Source of the DNA: Streptomyces montanisoli | GTDB lineage: Bacteria; Actinomycetota; Actinomycetes; Streptomycetales; Streptomycetaceae | DNA length: 64,000 nucleotides | NCBI RefSeq assembly: GCF_017813245.1 | Contig: NZ_JAGIQL010000001.1 | Span: forward strand, 62,001 to 126,000 | Direction: 5' to 3' | Part shown: in pieces, positions 33,773 through 41,888 of the stretch | Position numbering within the stretch: position 1 is the first letter of the stretch | How the letters are laid out: every line of letters begins with the position of its first letter | The notes under the pieces: generated by a model | What the model saw: the letters and a program-made list of their open reading frames with translations, nothing else | What the model was told of the DNA's origin: nothing | Databases searched by the model: none | Translations under genes and position numbers: made by a program

Positions 33773-35482
33773 TCACCTGTGGCGCACGGGATGTTCCGCA
33801 TGGCTATGCGGTGGGGCAGCCGATGCGGGCGGACGCGGAGATGGCGCGGACGGTATCCGGCGCGTGCTGCGTGCCTGCGCGGCGATGGCTCGCGCACTGG
33901 GTGGCGTGTGATGCGCCTGGCGGCGGACCCGCCAGGTGAGGGTCTGGGCCGGAGATCGGGCGTCGTCCAGGCTGCGGGCGGAAACGGCCCGCTTCAGGAG
34001 AACCAAGGGCTGGTGTCCTGCGGCCTCCGCCTGCGCGAGGGATGCGGCCAGAGCAGGCCAGGCGGGATCGTCGAGGATTCGTTCTGCCAGCTCGGGCACC
34101 GCCGCGCGGAGGTGCTGGGCGTGGCGTTTGACGGCGGGCATGGGCGGCCTCTGCCGGCTCAGAGCTGCCAGTGGCGCGGCAGCCGCTTGCTGGGAGGCTG
34201 CTTGCAGGTGGACAAGGGCCTGTTGGGCGGCGGCGACCTGCTGGTCGTGCTGGTGGAGTCGGTGCCAGCGCGCGGTGGCGATGGCGACGAGGACGGTGAC
34301 GTCGAGGAACATCGCCAGCCCGTCGCCGGAGGCGGGGCTGGTGCGCAGGGCGCGGATCGCTCCACGCAGCGCGCGAGCCTGGTCGTGTTCTGCGCGGATG
34401 CGGGAACGGGTGGCCCGTTCGAACGTGGCAGCGGCCTGCTGGAGTGCCGGTCGGAACTCGACGGATACGAGGAGGGGAAGGGCGTCGAGTGCCTCGCCGA
34501 GGGCCGCGATGTGCGCTTGGGCGATGGCGCCGTCGCCTCGTTCCAGGTGATGGGGGATGCGCTCGGCCGCGGCGGTGGCCTGGTGCCAGGGGTCGGCCCT
34601 GCGGTGGGCGCGGGGTTCGGCGCTGGGCTGCGCCTCGACGGTGGAGAGGCGTTCGCGGATCTCGGGGAAAGACAGGTCGGGGGCGAGTGTGGAGCCGGAG
34701 AACCAGACGGGTTCGCCCGAGGCGTTGGTGTCACCTTCGACGGCTACCTTGTAGCCGCGTACGTCGCCGGAGGGGAAACGCTGGATGTCGACCACCACGC
34801 CCTCGACATTGTCGAGGAGACGGAGGAATTCCTCCGGACTCGCGGAGACGGACACCACGGTGCGGATCGTGGCACGCAGCCGTGCGCGGGGAGTGCCGGT
34901 GCGGCCGGTGCGTTGGGCCTTCTCTTGCTCCGCGCGTGTGGGGCGCCGGGCCGCGGTGCGATCGCCGCGCCTTACCTCCTGGAGGCCGTACTCCTTCTCC
35001 ACCGCTGCGAGCTCCTTGTCGGCGGTGAGGTAGTCGTTCCAGTGGCGGGCCGGCCGAAGGTCTCCTCGGACCTTGGTGGCAGCGATGTGGATGTGGTCGT
35101 CGGCGTGCCGGACGGCGATCCAGCGGCAGCCGTCCGGGTCGTCCGCCGGCGCGATCCCGGTGGCCGCGACCACACGGCGGGCGATGGCCGCCCAGTCGTC
35201 ATCGGTGAGTACACGGTCTCCGGGTGCGCCGCGGAGCGAGCAGTGCCACACGTGCTGCTTCGGTGCACGGCCGAGGCGCTGGGCTTGCTTGACGCGCAGG
35301 TCGAGGTCGGCCACGAGGAGCGTCCTGCTGGCTGCGGTGTCGTCGGTGCGGCCGGGGTCGGGTGCGAATCCGTCCCAGGAGGCGACGAGGTGTGGGTCGG
35401 TGTGCTCGTTGGCGCGGCCGGGGCCGAAGAGGTAGCGGACGAGGCCGGCGGTGCTCTTGCCGCTGCTGATCTTGGCGATCAC
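33773..35482 (-). CDS. relaxase/mobilisation protein
   Basis: Protein of 569 residues. The N-terminal relaxase domain starts MIAKISSGKSTAGLVRYLFG and holds KQHVWHCSLRG and the histidine motif RHADDHIHIAATKV. These enzymes nick at an origin of transfer and lead the DNA strand into a recipient. Residues 230-569 are helical and Ala/Arg-rich. The start overlaps the stop of the MobC-like gene by four bases. With its neighbours it forms a mobilisation module; no FtsK or type IV secretion gene lies beside it, so it may use the transfer protein of another element. Confidence 0.88.
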   Translation of the reverse strand: MIAKISSGKSTAGLVRYLFGPGRANEHTDPHLVASWDGFAPDPGRTDDTAASRTLLVADLDLRVKQAQRLGRAPKQHVWHCSLRGAPGDRVLTDDDWAAIARRVVAATGIAPADDPDGCRWIAVRHADDHIHIAATKVRGDLRPARHWNDYLTADKELAAVEKEYGLQEVRRGDRTAARRPTRAEQEKAQRTGRTGTPRARLRATIRTVVSVSASPEEFLRLLDNVEGVVVDIQRFPSGDVRGYKVAVEGDTNASGEPVWFSGSTLAPDLSFPEIRERLSTVEAQPSAEPRAHRRADPWHQATAAAERIPHHLERGDGAIAQAHIAALGEALDALPLLVSVEFRPALQQAAATFERATRSRIRAEHDQARALRGAIRALRTSPASGDGLAMFLDVTVLVAIATARWHRLHQHDQQVAAAQQALVHLQAASQQAAAAPLAALSRQRPPMPAVKRHAQHLRAAVPELAERILDDPAWPALAASLAQAEAAGHQPLVLLKRAVSARSLDDARSPAQTLTWRVRRQAHHTPPSARAIAAQARSTRRIPSAPSPRPPASAAPPHSHAEHPVRHR

Positions 35483-36126
35483 TGCGGGCCCTTTGTGGCG
35501 GCGGCCTGGTTTGTGGCCACCGCGATGTGGCGGACGGTGCTACCGACCGCGCCGAGGGAGCGCTCGGCCTGGGCGAGGAGCGCGGTGTCCCCAGGGTGTG
35601 GATAGTCGCCGGAGTTGAGTTTCTTGGCCATCTGGTTGATGTTGTGGCCGATCTTGGCGACCTCGCTGCGCAGGGCTGTGAGTTCGTCGATGTAGTCGTC
35701 GAGCTGGGTGCGCTGGCCGCGCAGGGCGAGGCCGCCGTGCAGGTGGGTCATGACGACGGCGCCGACGTAGTGGGCGGCGGCGATGTTGAGCGAGCGGGCC
35801 ATGGCGAGGATGACGGCTTTCTCGTCACTGCTGTAGCGGACGTCGACGCGCTCTTTGCGCTGGGTCTCTTTGCGCCGGCGGCGTCGGGCGACGCGGTGCA
35901 GCGCGGCGGCTTCGGCGGCACGCGGCGGCAGAACGCTGGCGGCGTCGGCGGGCTGGTCCTGCTCGGGCGCCCCCCGGTGCCCGACGTCCTCCGCCACCCC
36001 CGGGGCGGAGGGCATCGCGTTGGACCGGCCCTTGGACGGTCCAACGCCATACCTTGCTCCGCCTGGTTCCGGGGTGCAGGTGATCTGCTTCTGTGCGGCT
36101 TGGGGTTCGTGTTCGACGTGGTGCAA
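35479..36126 (-). CDS. MobC-like mobilisation accessory protein
   Basis: Up to 215 residues. The C-terminal half fits the MobC pattern: VDVRYSSDEKAVILAMARSL, then YIDELTALRSEVAKIGHNIN and QMAKKLNSGD, an RHH-like domain plus coiled coil that guides the relaxase to the transfer origin. The N-terminal 75 residues are disordered and the start may be at the ATG encoding MPSAPGVAEDVG. Its stop overlaps the relaxase start. A transfer origin could lie upstream, but I cannot identify one. Confidence 0.78.
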   Translation of the reverse strand: MHHVEHEPQAAQKQITCTPEPGGARYGVGPSKGRSNAMPSAPGVAEDVGHRGAPEQDQPADAASVLPPRAAEAAALHRVARRRRRKETQRKERVDVRYSSDEKAVILAMARSLNIAAAHYVGAVVMTHLHGGLALRGQRTQLDDYIDELTALRSEVAKIGHNINQMAKKLNSGDYPHPGDTALLAQAERSLGAVGSTVRHIAVATNQAAATKGPQ

Positions 36127-36177
36127 CTGGGCTCCTGGACGCGGTGGGTGCTGGTGCTGGATGGGGGCCGTTCGGGG

Positions 36178-37047
36178 TCAGCCGGTGCTTGCGCTGTTCT
36201 CGTCGAGTTCGGCCTGCAGCACGTCCTTGACCTTGTCCAGGCGGCTTCGGGAGATGGCGAATCCCTTGTCGCGGATGGCCTTCTCGATGTTGCGGCGCGA
36301 GACGCGGTCGCCTCGCCCGAGGGGAGCCGTGCGGGCGATGTCGATGGCCTGCTCCATGGGCAGGCTCGGTTGGGCGCTTCCCGTCCGTGGCGCAGGCACT
36401 GCCGCCTGGTCTGTGGTCGGCCGCGGCTCGTCCTCCGCGCCGGTGGCGAGAGGCGTGGCCGTCTCACCGTCGTTCTCGCCCGGGTCGGGTTTGTGGCCCT
36501 CGTTCTTGTGGCGGTCGGCGTTGACGTGGTGGCGGGCGATGAGGAGGTAGAGGTGGACGGCTCCGGCCAGGGCGAGTGGGGCGATGGCGGAGATGACGCC
36601 GACGGTGATGTTGTCGAGGGCCAGGCCGTTGTGGCGGGCTTGCTGGTTGAGGCGTATGGCGTGCAGGACGTTGGCCCAGATGCTTGTGGCGGTGGCGACG
36701 CCTACCAGCGCCCAGACGTAGAGGCGGGCGGGCAGGGGCGCGGTACGTAGGACGAGCAGGGCGCCGATCCCGATGGCGATGAAGCCGTCGATGACGAGCG
36801 GGAAGGCATAGGTGAGCACCGGGTGGATCTGGCTGGCGGCGGCCATCTGGCGCAGGGCGTCGTAGGAGAGCGCGAAGGCCGAGAGGGCCAGTAGTGCGAC
36901 ACCCGCCCTGATCGCTGTGGTCAGGGCCATCGATGCGGTGGATGAGGGTGCGGGCAGCGGAGAAGGCAAGGGGAAGGCGCTCCAGGGGTACGGAGGTGGG
37001 AGGGCGTGGCCTGGGGATGGGGGGAGACCCGTCGCGACTCGTCGCAT
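36178..37047 (-). CDS. DUF2637 membrane protein
   Basis: Protein of up to 289 residues with four hydrophobic helices in the N-terminal 190 residues (AIRAGVALLALSAFALSYDA, HPVLTYAFPLVIDGFIAIGI, YVWALVGVATATSIWANVLH, ISAIAPLALAGAVHLYLLIA). This is DUF2637, frequent in Streptomyces mobile elements and related to spread proteins. The C-terminus (RRNIEKAIRDKGFAISRSRL) looks like a small DNA-binding domain. The start is uncertain because residues 1-35 are Pro-rich. It lies between the MobC-like and DUF3631 genes on one strand. Confidence 0.82.
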   Translation of the reverse strand: MRRVATGLPPSPGHALPPPYPWSAFPLPSPLPAPSSTASMALTTAIRAGVALLALSAFALSYDALRQMAAASQIHPVLTYAFPLVIDGFIAIGIGALLVLRTAPLPARLYVWALVGVATATSIWANVLHAIRLNQQARHNGLALDNITVGVISAIAPLALAGAVHLYLLIARHHVNADRHKNEGHKPDPGENDGETATPLATGAEDEPRPTTDQAAVPAPRTGSAQPSLPMEQAIDIARTAPLGRGDRVSRRNIEKAIRDKGFAISRSRLDKVKDVLQAELDENSASTG

Positions 37048-37161
37048 GCCTGGTCAGGACAGGTACGGGTGGGACGGTGGCATCGGGTCGACTCGTCACC
37101 GCCCCCCGACCCGTCACTGCGCTGACCTGCGCGGAGACGAGTCGTGACGGGTCGTGTCGGG

Positions 37162-38394
37162 TCAGGCGCCGGTAGGGACTTCCGGGACGGGCTCGGGGCA
37201 GTAGCGGGCCCAGGAGTCGGCGAAATCCAGACGGGCATAGCCACGGGCCTGGACGTTGCCGTGGAAGCGGCGGACCGCGGACCTTATGCCGTACTCGTTG
37301 AGCAGGATCTGCAGCCCTCGGGGCGTCAGGCCCTTGCTGGTGTACTCCGGCCATGGCGTCTCGGCGTCCTGGTTGAGGACATCGAGGAGACGGCTGGTGC
37401 GAAGCGCCGGCGGGTTGCCCTCGGTGGTGAACGCGCGCCGGATGTCCGCCAGGAGGCGGATGCTCAGGCTGCCACTGTCCTGCTCCTGGGCGGCCTCGCG
37501 CTCGGTCATGAGCCGGCAGGCGGTCCGCGCCGAGTCGGGCCAGGATCCGCCCGCGAGGTCGGCGACCGACACCAGCGGCTGCCAGGTGTCAGCCGCGCGG
37601 TCCTGGACCGGCATGACCGGGGTCAGTTCCATCGCCTCGGTGTGGAGCGGAGTCAGCCAGGCGACGAGCCGATCGCGCAGGGAGTGCAGGGGCGGGGTGT
37701 CGCGGAAGGTGCGGAATTCCGCCACCTTCTCGCCCGGCCTGCGACGGCGCATCCGGATGACGACTGACCGGTCCATGATCGTGTCGGGCAGGTCGCCGAT
37801 GCCCGCGAGAGCCGCCATGGCGAAGGTCGGGAACTTCGCCACCTCGTGATTTGGCCCGCAGACCCGCAGGGTGGGCCTGTTGCGCTGATGCCCCGCATTG
37901 AGCAGACCGCGCATCTCCTCGTTCTTCTCCGCGACCTTCGCGGAACCGAAGAGAGTGTCGGCCTCGTCGACCAGCAGGGTGGGCGGGGTGCTGGTGATCG
38001 ACCGGAACACCGCGGCGGCAGAGGCGTTGACCGTGATCAGCGGATCGTGCACGCTCTCGGTGATCACATCCAGCAACCGCGACTTCCCGCACCGTTTCGC
38101 CGGGCCCACCACGGCCAACCGCGGTGCGTGCTGCCACGCCGTCTGCAAGTGGGTCGCGGCGACCCACAGCGTCACGGCCGTGAACGCTTCTTCGCTCGGC
38201 AGCACGACGTACCGGCGGATCTGCTCACGCAACTCCACCAGTACGCGCTCCCCGTCGGATGCCGAGGCGGAGGTGTTGGCTACCTCGGGTGCTACTTCAT
38301 CGGCGGGCCGGCCTGGTACCGCCGCAGGTGGCCCAGCGCAGGCGTTGACCTGAGGGGATGGCGCGGTCGGGGTGGCATCGTCCATACTGGACAT
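37162..38394 (-). CDS. DUF3631 P-loop ATPase
   Basis: Protein of 410 residues. Walker A is VVGPAKRCGKSRLLD and the Walker B-like segment is TLLVDEADTLFG, followed by RNRPTLRVCGPNHEVAKFPT and MDRSVVIRMRRRRPGEKV. The C-terminal DUF3631 domain includes LLADIRRAFTTEGNPPALRT. Such proteins act as helicase-like replication factors of mobile elements. I chose the ATG at 38394 because GAGGAGC lies just upstream. It is transcribed divergently from the XRE gene, with a 30-base palindrome between. Confidence 0.85.
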   Translation of the reverse strand: MSSMDDATPTAPSPQVNACAGPPAAVPGRPADEVAPEVANTSASASDGERVLVELREQIRRYVVLPSEEAFTAVTLWVAATHLQTAWQHAPRLAVVGPAKRCGKSRLLDVITESVHDPLITVNASAAAVFRSITSTPPTLLVDEADTLFGSAKVAEKNEEMRGLLNAGHQRNRPTLRVCGPNHEVAKFPTFAMAALAGIGDLPDTIMDRSVVIRMRRRRPGEKVAEFRTFRDTPPLHSLRDRLVAWLTPLHTEAMELTPVMPVQDRAADTWQPLVSVADLAGGSWPDSARTACRLMTEREAAQEQDSGSLSIRLLADIRRAFTTEGNPPALRTSRLLDVLNQDAETPWPEYTSKGLTPRGLQILLNEYGIRSAVRRFHGNVQARGYARLDFADSWARYCPEPVPEVPTGA

Positions 38395-38596
38395 GAAGCT
38401 CCTCTGCTTGCGGGCCAATGGGACGGCAATCCCGGCCTCGCAGGTCGGTCGTTCAGGGATGGGCGGCTTGAGGTTTGCGTTGTGAGCCCCTCGGTGTTGC
38501 ATCACCGGGGGGCTTTCTGCGTGTCGGGGAGGGGCTGAGGGCGCGCCTCAGCGGACCCCTGCGGTCTCGTGGGGAGATCAACAGTACCACGAGCTG

Positions 38597-38626
38597 TGCG
38601 GATCGCATAGGGCTATGCGATCCGCA
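38597..38626. promoter_or_regulatory. large perfect palindrome between divergent operons
   Basis: TGCGGATCGCATAG and CTATGCGATCCGCA form a perfect 14-2-14 inverted repeat, 68 bases before the XRE gene start. It is the likely binding site of that repressor and can control the integrase/excisionase operon and the divergent DUF3631-mobilisation operon. Another hairpin, at 38486-38513, lies in the leader of the DUF3631 gene. Confidence 0.7.
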
Positions 38627-38693
38627 GAAGTGATGTTACTGTTGTGGCATGCCGCAAAACCGGCGGTGAGCGCGGAATTCGAGAGGGCAAGAC

Positions 38694-39185
38694 ATGCCGG
38701 ATGACGACGGAACCTCGCAGGGGGTGCTCCTCAGCGGCGAGGAGAACGCCGCTGTGCGGGTCAAGCTGGAGCGTGAGAAGCGCGGTTGGAGTACCACGGT
38801 GGTGTCCGACCGCCTGAACGATGCCGGCTTCGACATGAACCCGTCCGCCGTCTGGCGCATCGAAAACCGCAAGCGGCGCATCAACCTCGACGAGGCCATC
38901 GGCTTCGCCGAGATCTTCGGCGTGGCGCTCAGCAACTTCGTCGGGCCACCCGGCCTGGCGACCATGGGCCGCGCCATGGAGCTGATCGACAACGTCGTTG
39001 CCACATACAGAGCCTCTCACCGCGCCAACCACGAGGCCCGGAGAGCACGCGACCAACTCGATGCCTACCTCGCCGAACACCCGGACATCCGCGAAGAGGC
39101 GGACGTGATGGTGTCCAACGCCATTGCCGGCGAGGTCATGAAGATCAACGACGAGTACGGTCCCGGCTCCGACGCCGACGCATAG
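38694..39185 (+). CDS. XRE-like regulator of the mobile element
   Basis: Protein of 163 residues. The N-terminal helix-turn-helix reads VKLEREKRGWSTTVVSDRLN, then PSAVWRIENRKRRINLDEAI (about residues 24-65), followed by a helical C-terminus (RARDQLDAYLAEHPDIREEA). The ATG follows AGAGGGC. It lies between the 30-base palindrome and the excisionase/integrase genes, so it probably keeps the element quiet. Confidence 0.85.
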   Translation: MPDDDGTSQGVLLSGEENAAVRVKLEREKRGWSTTVVSDRLNDAGFDMNPSAVWRIENRKRRINLDEAIGFAEIFGVALSNFVGPPGLATMGRAMELIDNVVATYRASHRANHEARRARDQLDAYLAEHPDIREEADVMVSNAIAGEVMKINDEYGPGSDADA

Positions 39186-39373
39186 CCGTCCGCGGCACCT
39201 GCCGCAGCGAGATCGCAGACCCTCGCTGCGGCCGTACCACCCGTCCCATCCCTGAACGCCACGAGGCCGAAGCAGAGTTGCCGCTCTGCCCGCCGGCCAG
39301 AACCCGGAGCACGCTCTTGCGCCACTCGGCGATACCGCACGTCCCCACTCAGCGCTCCCAGCCGCAGGGGGAG

Positions 39374-39592
39374 GTGACCACAACCGACACCCTCCTCACC
39401 GTGGAGCAAGCCGCCGAACGCCTCGGTACCGGCGTCCGCTTCATCCGCCGACTCATCCAGGAACGCCGAATCCGCTACGTCAAGCTCGGCAAGCCCGTAC
39501 GGATACCCGAGAGCGCCCTCGCCGAGTACGTCGCAGAACGCACCGTTCCGACGCTCCGCGAAGCGCGTTCGAGCTTCCGGAAGGTCGCCTGA
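39374..39592 (+). CDS. xis: excisionase (Xis-like)
   Basis: Protein of 72 residues with the helix-turn-helix of excisionases: LTVEQAAERLGTGVRFIRRL and IRYVKLGKPVRIPESALAEY. The GTG at 39374 has AGGGGGAG just upstream; a longer frame has no family signal. Its stop overlaps the integrase start (TGATG). It is similar to the excisionase at 56859, so both elements share this module. Confidence 0.85.
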   Translation: MTTTDTLLTVEQAAERLGTGVRFIRRLIQERRIRYVKLGKPVRIPESALAEYVAERTVPTLREARSSFRKVA

Positions 39593-40740
39593 TGGCGGGC
39601 CGCAGGCCGCAGAGGCGGCGGGAATTCGGCACCGTCCGACAGCTCCCCTCAGGACGGTGGCAGGCACGCTACTGGGCACCGGACGGCAACCGCCGCAAAG
39701 CACCGGAGACCTTCCCGACGCGCACCGACGCCCAGACCTGGCTCACGCTCACCCAGGCCGACATCGAGCGCAATCACTGGGTGGACCCCGACGCGGGCAA
39801 GGTGAACTTCGCCGCGTACGCGGTCCGGTGGATCGAGGAGCGCGGGCTCTCGGCCACCACGGAGGAGCTGTACCGCAGGCTCCTGCGGTTGCACCTGCTG
39901 CCCACGTTCGCCTCGGTGAACCTGGACGACATCACCCCGCCTGTCGTGCGCACCTGGCGGGCCGAGCGGCTGGAGGCAACCGGCGCGACGACCGTCGCCA
40001 AGGCGTACCGCCTCCTCAAGGCCATCATGGAGACGGCCGCCGACGACGAGCTGATCCGCCGCAACCCGTGCCGGATCAGGGGCGCCGGCAGCGAAAAGGC
40101 AGGGGAACGCCCGACGGCCACCGTGGAACAGGTCGACGCGCTCGCGGAAGCCATGGGACCGAGGTGGCGGTTGATGGTGTACTTCGGCGCCTACGGGCCG
40201 ATGCGCCCGGAGGAGCAGGCGGCTCTGCGCCGTCCTGATGTCACGCTCGACCCCCTCGCGGTCAAGATCCGCGAGGCCGCTCCCGAGCTGGCCACCGGAC
40301 GCAGGGTCGAAGGCGACACAAAGTCGATGGCGGGCAGGCGCACTGTCTTCCTCCCGGCCTTCCTGCATGTAGAGGTCGAGCGGCACCTGAAATGGTTCGC
40401 CGAGAAGGAGCCCGACGGGCTCATCTTCGTCGGCGAGAAGGGCGCGCCGTTCCGACGGTCCACGTTCGGCCGCAAGTGGCGCAGGGCACGGGCGAAGGCC
40501 GGCCTGCCGGAGGGCTTCCGCTTCTACGACCTCCGCCACACCGGCCACACCCTGTCCACCCAGTCGGGCGCCACGCTCAAGGACACGATGGTGCGCGCCG
40601 GTCAGTCCTCGGAGAAGGCGGCGCTGATCTACCAGCACTCCGACGGGGAGCGGCAGCGTGAGGTAGCCGGAGGGATTGATTCCCGCGTCCGGGCCGTCCG
40701 CCAGAGGGCGCTCGACCAGTCGACGACGCGCGAAATCTGA
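39592..40740 (+). CDS. int: tyrosine site-specific integrase
   Basis: Tyrosine recombinase of 382 residues with an N-terminal arm-binding part, a SAM-like core-binding domain (about 60-150) and a catalytic domain. Catalytic residues are visible in GPMRPEEQ (Arg), DLRHTGHT (Arg-His) and ALIYQHSD (Tyr). It is clearly a relative of the integrase at 57071 over its full length, so it probably also uses the tRNA-Gly site. Unlike that gene, it is not next to an att copy: the nearest lies 4.8 kb to the right. The extra genes between may have been inserted later. Confidence 0.93.
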   Translation: MAGRRPQRRREFGTVRQLPSGRWQARYWAPDGNRRKAPETFPTRTDAQTWLTLTQADIERNHWVDPDAGKVNFAAYAVRWIEERGLSATTEELYRRLLRLHLLPTFASVNLDDITPPVVRTWRAERLEATGATTVAKAYRLLKAIMETAADDELIRRNPCRIRGAGSEKAGERPTATVEQVDALAEAMGPRWRLMVYFGAYGPMRPEEQAALRRPDVTLDPLAVKIREAAPELATGRRVEGDTKSMAGRRTVFLPAFLHVEVERHLKWFAEKEPDGLIFVGEKGAPFRRSTFGRKWRRARAKAGLPEGFRFYDLRHTGHTLSTQSGATLKDTMVRAGQSSEKAALIYQHSDGERQREVAGGIDSRVRAVRQRALDQSTTREI

Positions 40741-41099
40741 GCTGACCGTTGGGGCGTGCTGGACGGCGTGGGGGAGCCGGACTCGTCGACGGGTATCTCA
40801 ATGGCTGAGTACCCCGACCGGGCTGATCGCTCTCGATTGTGCTGCGGCACGTTTGTTTGATGAGCCGGGCGACCGGCGAATTCAACCGCCGTCGCCGTCG
40901 CCGTCGCCGTCGCCGTGGCCGTGTAAGAGGTAGTGGGAATCGCCCGGGTGGCCATTTACACGGGACTGCCGCCAGGCGGCGTCGAACGACATCTGTCTTG
41001 CAGGCGAGGCACATGTTCTGGCCCGGCGCATCAGCCGAAGGGCATGCCAGCTGGTACGTGGGGACAGCAGAAGGCGCCACAACGTTGTGTGTGTGGCGC
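40741..41099. other. intergenic region with hexanucleotide repeat
   Basis: No gene is supported here. The notable feature is a run of GCCGTC hexamers at 40887-40914 continued by GTGGCC. It is not in a convincing reading frame. Confidence 0.4.
40887..40914. repeat. GCCGTC hexanucleotide microsatellite
   Basis: Four to five perfect tandem copies of a six-base unit. Such runs slip during replication, and a second, different hexamer run lies 220 bases away at 41137. Confidence 0.7.
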
Positions 41100-41888
41100 T
41101 CACGACGCGTCCTCGGCGAGCGGGGTCCCCTCGGTTGCTGGTGCTGGTGCTGGTGCTGGTGCTGGTTGCGCCAGGGCGTCGACCCGGTCGGCGTGACCGG
41201 GTTTACGGGCGGCACGCATGCCGTTGGCGAGCAGCATCATTAGCAGGCGCTTCTGTTCCTCCTTGGGGAATTCGGCGAGGAAATCCCGCAGGATGTTCAG
41301 GAGTTGCAGCTCTACGGGTTCATGGCGGTCCTTCGGGTAGCTGCGAAACCGTCGTGCGAGTGCCTCCAACTGCGCTTCGCCGGGTGGCTGGGTGATCTGC
41401 GCATCGGCCTGTTGCAGCCATCGGACCAGCAGGGCAGCTGGGTGGGCGAGTTCTTTGGCGAGCGCCTCCGTGCCCTGTCTGCTAAGGGTTTCCGTGGTCC
41501 CTTGGGCACGTATGGCGATGAGCAGTTCCTTCACTGCGGCACGGTCCTCGTCCGCGAGTTCGAGGTGGACGGAGGCGGTGACCGTGGCACGGCCCGGAAG
41601 ACCGAGACTCTGAGGTGTGCGCAGCTGCTGTGCGCAGGCGTCCTGCGCGGCGGGGAGGTCGATCGGGTCTTGGTCGCGTACTGCAGCCGCCGCTGTGATG
41701 CGCAGGGCGGCACGGACGCGGTCGGCGATCTCGTCCGGGTCGTAGGGGCCTGATGGGTCCGGGGTCAGGGTTGCGCGGATGGTGGCTGTGTAGAGGATGC
41801 CCGGTCGGCTACTGCGCAGTACCGCGGAGAAAGCACCGATTCTTCGGCGGAGTTGCTTGCGGCGGGCTCGTTTGGAGATGCGTCTCAT
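41100..41888 (-). CDS. hypothetical protein coupled to the amyloid-motif ATPase gene
   Basis: Protein of 262 residues. The N-terminus is very basic (MRRISKRARRKQLRRRIGAF), the middle (GILYTATIRATLTPDPSGPY, VTASVHLELADEDRAAVKEL) is strand-rich and loosely recalls a band-7/SPFH-type domain, and the rest is helical (LQLLNILRDFLAEFPKEEQK). The C-terminus has a Pro-Ala repeat encoded by five GCTGGT hexamers. The family was not recognised. Its start overlaps the stop of the ATPase gene by four bases, so it is the third gene of that operon. Confidence 0.65.
   Translation of the reverse strand: MRRISKRARRKQLRRRIGAFSAVLRSSRPGILYTATIRATLTPDPSGPYDPDEIADRVRAALRITAAAAVRDQDPIDLPAAQDACAQQLRTPQSLGLPGRATVTASVHLELADEDRAAVKELLIAIRAQGTTETLSRQGTEALAKELAHPAALLVRWLQQADAQITQPPGEAQLEALARRFRSYPKDRHEPVELQLLNILRDFLAEFPKEEQKRLLMMLLANGMRAARKPGHADRVDALAQPAPAPAPAPATEGTPLAEDAS
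41137..41166. repeat. GCTGGT x5 repeat inside coding sequence
   Basis: Five perfect tandem hexamers encode the Pro-Ala tail of the minus-strand protein. Gain or loss of a unit keeps the frame and changes tail length by two residues. Confidence 0.75.

Noticed and set aside
40887-40914. Hexamer run as a possible CRISPR array
   Set aside because: Units are six bases without spacers; it is a microsatellite. No CRISPR-like repeat-spacer pattern was seen in the window.
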